In this document: one piece after another, positions 53,686-62,700 of the stretch
How positions within the stretch are numbered: position 1 is the stretch's first letter
Layout of the letters: every line of letters begins with the position of its first letter
Source: an uncultured Gammaproteobacteria bacterium
GTDB taxonomy: Bacteria > Pseudomonadota > Gammaproteobacteria > PS1 > Pseudothioglobaceae
Direction of reading: 5' to 3'
Assembly (NCBI GenBank): GCA_902556205.1
Contig: CACDVH010000008.1
Location: forward strand, 1-64,000
Length of the DNA: 64,000 nt
Program-made: the position numbers and the translations under genes
Notes under the pieces: generated by a model
The model's database searches: none
What the model was told of the DNA's origin: nothing
The model's input: only the letters and a program-made list of their open reading frames with translations

Positions 53686-55085
53686 GACTCTACTCCCGAA
53701 AAACGACCTGCTATTGCTGTTGCAGCAGCAATGGTTGGGCTTACAAGATGAGTAAACGAGCCTTGACCTTGGCGACCCTCAAAATTTCGATTAGAGGTAC
53801 TCGCACACCTTTCCCCTACCTCAAGCTTATCTGCGTTCATTGCAAGGCACATCGAGCAACCAGGCTCTCTCCACTCAAAACCAGCAGCTTTAAAAATCTG
53901 ATCAAGGCCCTCTTCTTCAGCTTGCTTTTTTACAAGCCCAGAGCCAGGAACAACAAGCGCTAATTTAACATTTTTAGCAATTTTCTTACCTTTTGCAACT
54001 AAAGCTGCGGCTCTCAAATCTTCAATTCTTGAGTTTGTACAGGATCCAATAAAAACCTTATCAATTTCAACTGAACTCATTAAAGTATTAGGCTCTAAAT
54101 GAATATACTTGAGTGCATTGCGAATACTTTCAGCCTTGACTTCATCTTTTTCAAGTTTTGGATCAGGTGTAGAGCCATGAATATCAACAACCATTTCTGG
54201 TGAAGTTCCCCAAGTGACCTGAGGCTTAATTAGATTTGCATCAATTAAGATCGAATCATCAAAATGAGATTCTGGGTCGCTATGAAGCGTATGCCAATAT
54301 TCAAGTGCTGAGTCCCAAGTGTCTCCTGTTGGAGAAAAAGGTCTACCTTTGACGTATTCAATTGTTTTATTATCAACTGCAACAAGTCCTACTTTGGCTC
54401 CAGCCTCGATTGACATATTGCAAAGCGTCATCCTTCCCTCAATACTCATCTCTTGGATTGTATTTCCGCAAAACTCAATTGCGTATCCTGTTCCACCAGC
54501 AGTTCCAATTTTCCCAATAATATAGAGTGCAAGATCTTTTGCGCTGACATTACTAGCCAACTCTCCACTAATTTTAATTTTCATATTTTTGGCTTTATTT
54601 TGCCAAAGGCATCCTGTTGCCAGCACATGCTCTACTTCGGAGGTTCCTATTCCAAATGCTAGCGCTCCAAGGGCGCCATGAGTTGTTGTATGGGAGTCAC
54701 CGCAAACTATACTCATTCCAGGTAAAGTCGCACCTTGCTCTGGTCCAATGACATGAACAATACCTTGGCGCACATCATTCATTTGGATTTCATTGATACC
54801 AAATGTCTCGCAGTTCTTATCTAAAGTTTCAACTTGAAGTCTAGAAACAGGATCAGAAATACTGCTAACACCACTTGACCTGTCAGTAGTTGGCACATTG
54901 TGATCTGGTACGGCTAGATTAGATTTATTGCGCCAAATTTTTCTATCTGCTAAAGAAAGGCCTTCAAAAGCTTGCGGAGATGTGACCTCATGAATCAATT
55001 GACGGTCAATATAAATGAGCGTCGAGCCATCTTGCTCTAAAACCTTGTGTGCACTCATTAGTTTGTCATATAGTGTTTGAGGCAT
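53682..55085 (-). CDS. leuC: 3-isopropylmalate dehydratase large subunit
   Basis: A 467-residue aconitase-family enzyme with a 4Fe-4S cluster. Cysteine ligands are in [12 protein letters not shown] and [40 protein letters not shown] is diagnostic. It isomerises 2- to 3-isopropylmalate. It is divergent from the AsnB-like gene. leuB and leuA are not adjacent, and I saw no leucine-codon leader peptide in the 133-base upstream region. Confidence 0.98.
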   Translation of the reverse strand: MPQTLYDKLMSAHKVLEQDGSTLIYIDRQLIHEVTSPQAFEGLSLADRKIWRNKSNLAVPDHNVPTTDRSSGVSSISDPVSRLQVETLDKNCETFGINEIQMNDVRQGIVHVIGPEQGATLPGMSIVCGDSHTTTHGALGALAFGIGTSEVEHVLATGCLWQNKAKNMKIKISGELASNVSAKDLALYIIGKIGTAGGTGYAIEFCGNTIQEMSIEGRMTLCNMSIEAGAKVGLVAVDNKTIEYVKGRPFSPTGDTWDSALEYWHTLHSDPESHFDDSILIDANLIKPQVTWGTSPEMVVDIHGSTPDPKLEKDEVKAESIRNALKYIHLEPNTLMSSVEIDKVFIGSCTNSRIEDLRAAALVAKGKKIAKNVKLALVVPGSGLVKKQAEEEGLDQIFKAAGFEWREPGCSMCLAMNADKLEVGERCASTSNRNFEGRQGQGSFTHLVSPTIAAATAIAGRFSGVES

Positions 55086-55218
55086 TTTGAATAGTAATAC
55101 TTGATAAAATGACTATTTTACATTTTTTAAAATAACTCACATTACAGAAATAGTTATCAAATATCTATATTTTGATTAATGCATTTATTTTAAATTTAAA
55201 CTTTAGGACTTAAATTTT

Positions 55219-56991
55219 ATGTGCGGTATCTGTGGTCAGTTACGCTTTGATGGAAGAGAGGTCACATCAGAGTCACTAGATAATATGATGTTAAAGCTAG
55301 CTAAACGAGGTCCTGACTCAAGCGGTCAATGGACTGCTGAGCGTATTGGGTTTGGGCACCAACGACTGAGCATTATTGATTTATCTAGCTATGGCTCTCA
55401 GCCGATGGTCGATAATAAGCTTGAACTAACTTTAGTTTTTAACGGAACAATATATAACTATAAATCACTTCGTTCTCAACTATTAAAGAAAGGCTATCAT
55501 TTTTTCTCGAATTCAGATACTGAAGTTATTATTAAAGCTTACCATTTCTGGGGTGAAAACTGCTTAGAGCATTTAGATGGTATGTTTGCGTTTGCTATTT
55601 GGGACCACTCAACTAAAAAGTTATTTGTTGCAAGGGATAGAATGGGAATTAAACCACTCTACTTTAACTCTACTTCTAAAGCGTTTACTTTCGCATCAAA
55701 TTCACAGGCACTTCTCACCCAAGAAATTGATAGGAGCATTAATCCTGTTGCTCTGCAACAGCAATTAGCTCTGCATGGAGTTGTTCCAGCACCAAACACA
55801 ATTATTAATGGCATTCATAAGCTAAAGCCTGGTAGCTATATGATTCTGAACTTTGATGGTCAAATCAAAGAAAAAACATACTGGATACCAACTGCTAAAA
55901 GATCAGATCGTGAGGTTACTAATGAAGAATATATCGAGAGGACTCATGCGCTGCTGACTGCTGCAGTTACAAAAAGAATGAATGCTTCTGATGTTCCCAT
56001 TGGGGTTCTGCTTTCTGGCGGCCTTGATTCGTCTTTAATTGTCGCACTCCTCAAGGAGGCCGGTCATGAGAGGATCAGAACCTTCTCGATTGGTTTTGAA
56101 GATATTGATGATGAGGTTGGCAGTGAGTTTGAGTTTTCCGATCAAATTGTCTCTAGATTTGAAACGGATCATAAAAAGTACAAAGTGAGCAACCAAGAGG
56201 TCCTGCCAAGACTATCTGAGGCTGTATTAAATATGGCTGAACCAATGGTTGGTCAAGATGCAGTTGCATTTTATTTACTCTCAGAGCAGGTCTCAAAGCA
56301 CACCAAAGTTGTTCTTTCTGGGCAAGGTGCTGATGAAGCTTTTGCAGGCTACTTTTGGTATCCAAGAATGGCCGATGAGCATGGGGATGAGGTAGATCGT
56401 TTTTCAAAACACTATGTTGATAGGCCTCATAAAGAGTATTTACAAACTGTAGCATCTAAATACCACGGAGATAATCATACGCATAATTGGCTCAACAAAG
56501 AATTTACCAAGCCTGGCGCTGACTCTTTTATTGATAAGGTGTTTAGGACCGATATGACTCGACTGATTGTTGATGATCCAGTGAAGCGAGTTGATAATAT
56601 GACTATGGCATGGGGCCTTGAGGCTAGAGTGCCATTCATGGATACTGAGCTAGTTGAATGGGCATTAAGCATTCCACCATCATTAAAAATGAGAGAGGAG
56701 GGCAAGTATCCACTGAAGAAAATATCAAGAGGACTTCTACCTGACTCAGTCATTGATCGAAAAAAAGGGTATTTTCCAATGCCTGCACTCAAGTATATTC
56801 AAGGAGAATTTTTAGAATTTATGTCTGATATACTTTTGTCAAGTGCTTGCAAAGGCAGAGGTGTCTTTGATGAGCACTATGTTAATAAAGTGATTGATTC
56901 GCCGAGAGAATATATGACCGCTCTAAATGGATCAAGATTGTGGCACTTAGCTCTACTCGAATACTGGTTTCAGATTAACGTAGATAATTAA
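55219..56991 (+). CDS. Glutamine-dependent amidotransferase of the AsnB / NAGGN type
   Basis: A 590-residue class II glutamine amidotransferase. The nucleophile is Cys2 (MCGICGQLRFDG), with KRGPDSSGQW and QRLSIIDLS in the glutaminase domain. The synthetase domain PP-loop is LLSGGLDSSLIVALL, followed by LSGQGADEAFAGYFWYP. Length, start and the GADE-FAGY-WYP segment resemble the amidotransferase of N-acetylglutaminylglutamine amide (NAGGN) osmolyte synthesis more than classical AsnB. The acetyltransferase/ATP-grasp partner of that pathway is not adjacent, so asparagine synthesis remains possible. Confidence 0.85.
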   Translation: MCGICGQLRFDGREVTSESLDNMMLKLAKRGPDSSGQWTAERIGFGHQRLSIIDLSSYGSQPMVDNKLELTLVFNGTIYNYKSLRSQLLKKGYHFFSNSDTEVIIKAYHFWGENCLEHLDGMFAFAIWDHSTKKLFVARDRMGIKPLYFNSTSKAFTFASNSQALLTQEIDRSINPVALQQQLALHGVVPAPNTIINGIHKLKPGSYMILNFDGQIKEKTYWIPTAKRSDREVTNEEYIERTHALLTAAVTKRMNASDVPIGVLLSGGLDSSLIVALLKEAGHERIRTFSIGFEDIDDEVGSEFEFSDQIVSRFETDHKKYKVSNQEVLPRLSEAVLNMAEPMVGQDAVAFYLLSEQVSKHTKVVLSGQGADEAFAGYFWYPRMADEHGDEVDRFSKHYVDRPHKEYLQTVASKYHGDNHTHNWLNKEFTKPGADSFIDKVFRTDMTRLIVDDPVKRVDNMTMAWGLEARVPFMDTELVEWALSIPPSLKMREEGKYPLKKISRGLLPDSVIDRKKGYFPMPALKYIQGEFLEFMSDILLSSACKGRGVFDEHYVNKVIDSPREYMTALNGSRLWHLALLEYWFQINVDN

Positions 56992-56994
56992 CTT

Positions 56995-57432
56995 ATGGAT
57001 AAGATTGTAATTTATACGGATGGTGGTTGCCGAGGAAATCCTGGAGTCGGTGGATGGGGCGTTTGGCTTCGATACAAAGATCATGATAAAAAGCTAAAAG
57101 GCTCAGAGCATAACACGACGAATAATAAAATGGAGCTAACAGCAGCTATTAGAGCCTTGGAGGCTCTTAAATCATTTGATATTTCTGTAGACTTATATAC
57201 AGATTCGAAATATGTCATTCAAGGAATCAATGAATGGATTGAGGGCTGGAAATCAAAAGACTGGAAGACTGCAAATAAAAAGCCAGTGAAAAATGTTGAT
57301 CTCTGGAAACAACTTGATGTCCTCAATAAAAAATATAGTGTCAATTGGCACTGGGTTAAAGGCCATAGTGATGATCCAGGAAATGACATGGCAGATCTTT
57401 TAGCGAATCAAGCTATGGATGAAATTGTTTAA
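56995..57432 (+). CDS. rnhA: Ribonuclease HI
   Basis: A 145-residue enzyme with the four catalytic acids: D in [12 protein letters not shown] in [12 protein letters not shown] in LYTDSKYVI and D in [11 protein letters not shown]; the histidine is in [10 protein letters not shown]. It removes RNA from RNA-DNA hybrids. It lies three bases after the amidotransferase gene and is convergent with the DUF455 gene. The more common neighbour dnaQ is absent. Confidence 0.98.
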   Translation: MDKIVIYTDGGCRGNPGVGGWGVWLRYKDHDKKLKGSEHNTTNNKMELTAAIRALEALKSFDISVDLYTDSKYVIQGINEWIEGWKSKDWKTANKKPVKNVDLWKQLDVLNKKYSVNWHWVKGHSDDPGNDMADLLANQAMDEIV

Positions 57433-57433
57433 G

Positions 57434-58222
57434 TTAAATTCGCTCAGGGTTCTCTAAATATTTTAATTCATCTCGACTAAAATCCGAAAGCAGTCTTGCC
57501 TCTGTATTGAATGGGCCCCTCAAACTTGAGCCAATATGTTTTTTTATGAGCTCATCAAAGGTTTGAACCAAATCAATACCCCTTTTGTTGCATAAATACC
57601 TGTACCAATAATTACCAATCTTTACATGTCCAATCTCATCTTCAAAAATAATATCTAATATCTCAACCATTCTAGGGAACTTTGAGCCACTAAATTTTTT
57701 TCTAATGCTTGGGGTTACATCCAACCCCCTTGCTTCTAAGACTCTTGGAACAAGAGCCATTCTGGCTAAAACATCATAGTCAGTATCTACGGACATTTGC
57801 CATAAACCATTGTGCGCATCAAAGTCCCCATAATGATAGCCGAGCTCCTCTAGATACTTTTTAAGTAGCGAAAAATGGTAGGACTCTTCAGTTGCAACCT
57901 TAACCCAATCCAGATAGTATTGATGAGGCATTTCTTGAAATCTATAAATTGCATCAAGCGCTAAATTTATAGCATTAAATTCAATATGACAGATTGCATG
58001 AATATTTTTAATCATACCAAGGTCTGACTTGTCTCTTTTTGGAGCGCCACTGAAACTAACTAATTTTGGTTTTATTGGGTGCCCAGGAGATGGCATTTTT
58101 TTTACTTCACACAAAGGCCCTGTATCTTTTTTTTGGTATTTGATAAGCTGGTTAGTTAGATAGACCTTTTCATCTGCATCATTACAGATTAGAGCAGAAT
58201 ATGAATCTTTAAAGAGAGACAT
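57434..58222 (-). CDS. DUF455 ferritin-like protein
   Basis: ATG at 58222 is preferred over the track start (which adds 13 residues overlapping the preceding gene); 262 residues. Diiron-type ligand motifs of the ferritin-like fold are present: HAICHIEFNAINLALD, ATEESYHFSLL, RVLEARGLDVTP and IFEDEIGHVKIG. The family is widespread in Proteobacteria but poorly characterised; an oxygenase or iron-related role is suggested by the fold only. It follows the pseudouridine synthase gene with a 14-base overlap. Confidence 0.88.
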   Translation of the reverse strand: MSLFKDSYSALICNDADEKVYLTNQLIKYQKKDTGPLCEVKKMPSPGHPIKPKLVSFSGAPKRDKSDLGMIKNIHAICHIEFNAINLALDAIYRFQEMPHQYYLDWVKVATEESYHFSLLKKYLEELGYHYGDFDAHNGLWQMSVDTDYDVLARMALVPRVLEARGLDVTPSIRKKFSGSKFPRMVEILDIIFEDEIGHVKIGNYWYRYLCNKRGIDLVQTFDELIKKHIGSSLRGPFNTEARLLSDFSRDELKYLENPERI

Positions 58223-58739
58223 AGGACCCCAATTTAATATTACCCAGCTTCCATTGATCAATTTGTATTCTTATTAACCTCAAAGTTGGAAATCCAACGT
58301 TTGCTGTCATTCTGCGGACCTGTCTATTCCTTCCTTCAGTGATAGAGATTTCAACCCAGGAAGTTGGGATGAGTTTCCTTTTTCGAACTGGAGGAGTTCT
58401 ATCCCAAAGCCACTCTGGCTTTTGTATTTTTTTAATTGAGGCAGGTTTTGTTAATCCATCTTTTAGTTCAACTCCAGCTCTAAGATTATTAATTGCCTGT
58501 TGAGTTATTTCCCCCTCCACTTGCACAACATAGATTTTTGATTTATTATTTTTTGGATTCGTGATTATATTTTGAAGCTTTCCATCATCAGTCAATATGA
58601 CAAGGCCTTCAGAGTCTTTGTCCAATCTTCCAGCTGCGTAAATGCTCGGAATATTAATGTAATTTGCTAAAGTATCTCCCTCGCCACTAAACTGACAGAT
58701 AACACCAAAAGGCTTATTGAAGGCTATGATTTTAGCCAT
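58209..58739 (-). CDS. RluE/RsuA-family rRNA pseudouridine synthase
   Basis: Start at the ATG at 58739 (MAKIIAFNKPFGVICQFS), giving 176 residues. The catalytic aspartate is in AAGRLDKDSEGLVILTDDG, and the C-terminal SWVEISITEGRNRQVRRMTANVGFPTLRLIRI is the family signature. The absence of an S4 domain and the short length fit RluE (23S rRNA U2457) better than RsuA or RluB. It overlaps ratA and the DUF455 gene slightly. Confidence 0.9.
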   Translation of the reverse strand: MAKIIAFNKPFGVICQFSGEGDTLANYINIPSIYAAGRLDKDSEGLVILTDDGKLQNIITNPKNNKSKIYVVQVEGEITQQAINNLRAGVELKDGLTKPASIKKIQKPEWLWDRTPPVRKRKLIPTSWVEISITEGRNRQVRRMTANVGFPTLRLIRIQIDQWKLGNIKLGSYVSL

Positions 58740-59163
58740 AAATTTGTTTAGCTCTTTCAACGAATGCATCTAATTGTGAATTTGCAATGCTTTTAAATAG
58801 CGGAGACATTGTCATATCAGCGATTCTAGATTTGAAACTAAACTCAAGATCTAAATAAACCTTTGCTGCGCTATCCCCAAGAGCTTCAAAGCGCCACTCT
58901 CCAGAGAGCTCATCAAATGGCCCATCAAGAAGTTGCATCTTAATCGATTCAAAAGGCATTGAAGTATTATTCGTTGTAAAGCTTTGTTTAAATCCATTTT
59001 TATTTATCTGGACCGAGGCAGTAATTTGATTCCCAGTTTCATTTAAAATAGATGAAGAGTCACACCAGTTAAGAAAATTCGAGTAGTCATTAATGTTATT
59101 GACCAGCTCAAACATTTGCTGGGGTGAGTATGGAACTATTGCGCTTTTTGAAATACGATGCAT
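58732..59163 (-). CDS. ratA: RatA/COQ10-like START-domain protein
   Basis: ATG at 59163 gives 143 residues starting HRISKSAIVPYSPQQMFELVNNINDYSNFLNWC, the typical start of the polyketide-cyclase/START group that includes RatA and COQ10. The domain ends SPLFKSIANSQLDAFVERA. E. coli RatA was described as inhibiting 70S assembly; homologues also bind ubiquinone. It is divergent from smpB, whose expected start overlaps this one, the conserved arrangement. The usual ratB partner is absent. Confidence 0.92.
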   Translation of the reverse strand: MHRISKSAIVPYSPQQMFELVNNINDYSNFLNWCDSSSILNETGNQITASVQINKNGFKQSFTTNNTSMPFESIKMQLLDGPFDELSGEWRFEALGDSAAKVYLDLEFSFKSRIADMTMSPLFKSIANSQLDAFVERAKQIYG

Positions 59164-59639
59164 GGCAAAAAAATAAAAAAGATAATTCAAATACTATTGC
59201 CTTGAATAAAAAAGCAAGGCATGACTATTTTATCGAACAAAGTCTCGAGGCTGGTCTTAGTTTGCTTGGCTGGGAAGTTAAAAGCTTGAGGGAGAATAAA
59301 GTTCAGATAAAAGAGAGTTATGTGATTTATAAAAAAAATGAGCTCTTTCTATTTGGAGCGCACATATCGCCGTTAAGGTCTGCATCAAGTCATGTTGATT
59401 GTGATCCAATTAGGACCAGAAAACTCCTTCTTAATAAGCTGGAAATCAATAGACTTCGGGAAAAGATTACGCAAAAAGGAGCTACTGTTGTTCCTTTAAA
59501 ATTGTATTGGGCTAGAGGTAAGGTCAAGTTAGAAATTGGAGTTGCTAAGGGTAAAAAATCTCATGACAAGAGACAAGATATTAAGGAAAGGGATTGGAAA
59601 TTAGACAAAGCTAGAGCTCTCAAGGAAAGTAATCGATAA
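59124..59639 (+). CDS. smpB: SsrA-binding protein SmpB, with an uncertain start
   Basis: The body is standard SmpB: NTIALNKKARHDYFIEQSLEAGLSLLGWEVKSLRENKVQI, GAHISPL and the C-terminal KGKKSHDKRQDIKERDW tail that enters the ribosomal decoding centre. It escorts tmRNA in trans-translation. The start is odd. In frame, the only good option is GTG at 59124, giving a longer N-terminus. The expected start ATGGCAAAA at 59162 is out of frame because of a run of seven As; six As would give a perfect SmpB N-terminus (MAKNKKDNSNTIALN). This is either a sequencing indel, slippage, or real use of the GTG. Confidence 0.93.
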   Translation: MSMELLRFLKYDAWQKNKKDNSNTIALNKKARHDYFIEQSLEAGLSLLGWEVKSLRENKVQIKESYVIYKKNELFLFGAHISPLRSASSHVDCDPIRTRKLLLNKLEINRLREKITQKGATVVPLKLYWARGKVKLEIGVAKGKKSHDKRQDIKERDWKLDKARALKESNR

Positions 59640-59664
59640 AATATTTTATTTTTTTTAAATTATT

Positions 59665-59694
59665 TTTCAATTAGTATTATTTTGATAGTACAAT
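59665..59694 (+). promoter_or_regulatory. Candidate promoter of the HU gene
   Basis: TTTCAA (59665-59670) and TACAAT (59689-59694) with an 18-base spacer. Transcription would start near 59701, giving a leader of about 118 bases before the HU ATG. Confidence 0.45.
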
Positions 59695-59700
59695 AACCAC

Positions 59701-59818
59701 TAGGTACAGCGTTGGAGGCAGATGGTTTCTTTTGATTCTTTCCTCCTGATATAGGTGTAAAAGTTACCTCTTCCGCTCTATCTTTTTTTTTAACAAACTT
59801 TTATTGGAGAGAATTAAA
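59701..59818 (+). promoter_or_regulatory. Structured leader of the HU gene with possible leader peptide
   Basis: The leader has GGAGG (59714-59718) able to pair with CCTCC (59742-59746), then a small AGGTG/TACCT hairpin and a T8-9 run at about 59782-59790. GGAGG is followed three bases later by ATG (59722), opening a 10-codon ORF ([10 protein letters not shown]) ending at TAG 59754. It may be a regulated 5' leader; it matches no known family that I recognise. Confidence 0.35.
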
Positions 59819-60091
59819 ATGAATAAATCAGAATTAATTGATGCAATCGCTTCAGGTGCAAACTTATCTAAAGCAGATGCTGCTAGAGCATTAAACGCTA
59901 CTACAGGCGCAATCACTTCAGCAATGGCTAGTGGTGATGGCGTTCAGCTAACTGGATTCGGTAGCTTTGTAGTTAGAAGCCGTGCAGCTCGTACTGGCCG
60001 TAACCCACAAACTGGAGCAACTATTCAGATTAAAGCTTCTAATGTGGCAGCCTTTAAAGCTGGTAAAGCATTGAAAGATGCATGTAACTAA
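59819..60091 (+). CDS. Nucleoid-associated protein HU
   Basis: ATG at 59819, behind GGAGAG, gives 90 residues, exactly HU size (the track's TTG start is five residues earlier). Starts [25 protein letters not shown]; the DNA-bending arm has the family motif [24 protein letters not shown]. It binds and bends DNA non-specifically as a dimer. Whether it is the HupA or HupB type cannot be said. It has its own promoter and terminator and a long leader, fitting a highly expressed single gene. Confidence 0.97.
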   Translation: MNKSELIDAIASGANLSKADAARALNATTGAITSAMASGDGVQLTGFGSFVVRSRAARTGRNPQTGATIQIKASNVAAFKAGKALKDACN

Positions 60092-60112
60092 TTAAGTTAT
60101 TTTGTTTCTTTG

Positions 60113-60141
60113 AAAAAGGCGCTTTTTGCGCCTTTTTTTTT
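60113..60141 (+). terminator. Intrinsic terminator after HU
   Basis: Stem AAAAAGGCGC / GCGCC plus Ts, with loop TTTTT, followed by nine Ts, 21 bases after the HU stop. A classic strong terminator. Confidence 0.96.
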
Positions 60142-60187
60142 GCTCAATTAAAAATGATTCATCAAAAATAATATTTACTATTAAAGT

Positions 60188-61204
60188 TTATTTTTCTAAA
60201 TCTCCATAAAAATTTTGATGACCAGAACTAGTTTCGGATAGATCACTGATTGCAGTCTCAACATCCTTAATCGCATTTTTAAGTTCACCAATAATTAGTT
60301 CTTTGTCATCAGTGAAAGGGAGCTCTTCAATAAGGCGATTTAATTTGCCTCGAGACAACCAAGCTTTGTGACGTGCCCATTCAGGAAACAGAACATGATG
60401 AGGATCAATAGTCTTAACATCAGAAAATCTTGATGGATCACTTGAGTCTAATTCCAATGGAACATAACCATTAACCATTGTTACTCTATCATAAGGCTCT
60501 TTCAGTTTAGCTCCTCTATGAACTACCATATTTCCTTGCATTACAATAATATAGCCGGGCCCAGGGAAGTGCGGACTAATAATCCTATCTTCTGGCATAA
60601 ATTGATTATTGTCTTTAATCTCTTGAGCTCCTTTCTTTGTGCCAAGAAAATACTGAAATTGACCCCCTACCTGTTTATTCGGATCTGAAACCATCATGAC
60701 ATAATCAAGTCCAATTGTATCTGTATGCCACTTATCTACGGCTTTATTTAGATCGTCTGGGGCAAAGTTAAAGTGCCCAAGATGAAGGGGTACAGAGTGT
60801 GGCGCGACTGGGATTCCATAAATCTCAGATAAGAATTCATTCACTTTCGGACACAAGCATAAGTCCCTTAAAAATCTAGATCGATATACACAACCACGAA
60901 GTAAATATTGAATCCTCTCTCCGCCACTTGATGTAAATTTTCTGAGTGATTGAGCAGATTGCATTAGAATCCTAACCCCTTCATCAGATAAAAGTTTTGC
61001 TGGTCCAGAAACACCAAAATTTGTAGGACACTTGTCTATCTCATCTTTGGTATATCCTAAGTCAGAAAGAGAGAGAGATTTTTTAGGGAGTTCAAGTTCT
61101 AGATGAATATTTGAATCATAAGTCGGCTCATCTTTAATATAGTAATAGCCATCAGGGAGGGTCTTTGGAAAGGTGATTGGAGAATTTAATAATTTATTTT
61201 GCAT
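60188..61204 (-). CDS. Phytanoyl-CoA dioxygenase (PhyH) family protein
   Basis: A 338-residue Fe(II)/2-oxoglutarate oxygenase. The facial triad is visible: HxD in DKWHTDTIGLDYVMM and the distal histidine in GNMVVHRGAKLKEPYDR, whose arginine would hold 2-oxoglutarate. The family hydroxylates diverse small molecules including phytanoyl-CoA and ectoine; no ectoine genes are nearby. The last 55 residues form a helical tail. It is divergent from the FAD oxidase gene across 170 bases of AT-rich sequence. The substrate is unknown. Confidence 0.87.
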   Translation of the reverse strand: MQNKLLNSPITFPKTLPDGYYYIKDEPTYDSNIHLELELPKKSLSLSDLGYTKDEIDKCPTNFGVSGPAKLLSDEGVRILMQSAQSLRKFTSSGGERIQYLLRGCVYRSRFLRDLCLCPKVNEFLSEIYGIPVAPHSVPLHLGHFNFAPDDLNKAVDKWHTDTIGLDYVMMVSDPNKQVGGQFQYFLGTKKGAQEIKDNNQFMPEDRIISPHFPGPGYIIVMQGNMVVHRGAKLKEPYDRVTMVNGYVPLELDSSDPSRFSDVKTIDPHHVLFPEWARHKAWLSRGKLNRLIEELPFTDDKELIIGELKNAIKDVETAISDLSETSSGHQNFYGDLEK

Positions 61205-61374
61205 AGCATTAGATATTTGAAATTCTAGTAAGATGATACTATCAAATAAAAAAAATTAAAATTAATAAATTTCAAATTAAAACTTGAATTTATATCGATT
61301 GGAAATCTTATTTTAATAGCTCCTTGCTTAAAAAAGCTTGATATACTTTTTTGAATGAATATATATTTCTTAAT

Positions 61375-62694
61375 ATGACTAAATACACTCCTTATTGGTG
61401 GGAAGGGCAACCAAACTACTCAGAGAGTAATAGAGCATCAAAGAATGCAGATGTAGTAATTGTTGGGGCAGGTTTTACTGGCTTAAGTGCGGCAATTACT
61501 CTAGCAAAATCTGGAGTTTCGGTTGTTGTTTTTGATTCAGAAGAGTTAGGTTATGGAGCAAGTACGAGGAATGGCGGGATGTTGGGCTCTGGCCATAAAG
61601 TATCGCCCCAACAAGCTGAAGAAAAATATGGTGAAGATATTGCTGGACAAATCCATAAAGAAGCAAATGCCTCACTCGCTTTTACTACGAACTTAATTAA
61701 AGAAAATAATATTGATTGTGATCTCCAGATTTGTGGTCGATTAAGGACCTCATGGGTACCTCAGGACCAACTGAGTATGTCTGAGAATCTAAAAAAATTA
61801 AAAACTATTGATGATTTTAATTCTAGAATGATTGATTCTTCCAAAATGTCTGAGTCAATTAATACTGAGTTATATTTTGGAGGACAGTACTATGAAGATC
61901 ATGGCTCAGTCCAGCCTAGAAAATTTCATTATGGTCTTCATCAACTTGCTATAAATGCTGGTGCAAAGATTTTTGGAAATATGCTAGTAAAGCAAATCAA
62001 TCCATTGTCGGGTGATAAAGAAACGGGCTTTGTTGTTTCTGTTGCTAATGAATTCATACGTTGTAAGGATGTTTTGATTGCGACCAATGGATACACTCGA
62101 TCATCCCTTTCAAAGTATTTATCTAGACGAATTTTGCCTGTTCCTAGTTTCATAATAACTACTGATGAAATTGGAGCTGAAAGAGTAAATTCATTAATAC
62201 CAGGAGGTCATTGCATAGTTGAAACAAGAAAGCGCTATTGTTATTACCGACCAACGCCCTGTGGAAAAAGAATAATGATTGGAACAAGAGCTGCTATGCA
62301 TTCCATGTCAGCAGAAAAAGCACTTCCGGTTCTTAAAAATACGTTATCTGAAATTTTTCCTGAACTGGATGGAGTTAATATAAGTCATTGTTGGACTGGT
62401 TTCACAGGCTTTAGTTTTAGTATGCTTCCTAACTTGGGGTGTCATGATGGAATATATTCTGCAATGGGCTATTGCGGTAATGGGGTAGCTATGGCGCCTT
62501 ACCTAGGACATATGGCTGCACTAAAGATTCTAGAGCCAAATAAAAAGATAACTGTATTCGAAGACACGTCATTACAGATTCGCCCATATTACTATGGTTC
62601 TCCCTGGTTTCTTCCAATTGCGAGCGCATACTTTAAGGCTTATGATAGATTAGATAACTATCGAAGAAAGAAATCATTAAAAAATAATGGGTAA
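61375..62694 (+). CDS. FAD-dependent amine oxidase (PuuB-like, DAO family)
   Basis: ATG at 61375 (MTKYTPYWWEGQ) is preferred over the track start eight codons upstream, giving 439 residues. The Rossmann FAD site is VVIVGAGFTGLSAAITLAKSG (residues about 27-47), with the second conserved region GYGASTRNGGMLG and the C-terminal GYCGNGVAMAPYLGHMAA. The pattern resembles gamma-glutamylputrescine oxidase and related secondary-amine oxidases. It forms a rightward pair with the aldo/keto reductase gene six bases later. It probably oxidises an amine to an aldehyde or imine (inference). Confidence 0.88.
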   Translation: MTKYTPYWWEGQPNYSESNRASKNADVVIVGAGFTGLSAAITLAKSGVSVVVFDSEELGYGASTRNGGMLGSGHKVSPQQAEEKYGEDIAGQIHKEANASLAFTTNLIKENNIDCDLQICGRLRTSWVPQDQLSMSENLKKLKTIDDFNSRMIDSSKMSESINTELYFGGQYYEDHGSVQPRKFHYGLHQLAINAGAKIFGNMLVKQINPLSGDKETGFVVSVANEFIRCKDVLIATNGYTRSSLSKYLSRRILPVPSFIITTDEIGAERVNSLIPGGHCIVETRKRYCYYRPTPCGKRIMIGTRAAMHSMSAEKALPVLKNTLSEIFPELDGVNISHCWTGFTGFSFSMLPNLGCHDGIYSAMGYCGNGVAMAPYLGHMAALKILEPNKKITVFEDTSLQIRPYYYGSPWFLPIASAYFKAYDRLDNYRRKKSLKNNG

Positions 62695-62700
62695 GCTTTA

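Noticed and set aside
55086-55218. Leucine attenuator before leuC
   Set aside because: No leader ORF with leucine codons and no terminator hairpin in the 133-base divergent region; only loose TTGATAA/TTATCAA arms.
59640-59818. tmRNA (ssrA) next to smpB
   Set aside because: No tRNA-Ala-like ends, no tag reading frame; the region is an HU leader with promoter-like elements.
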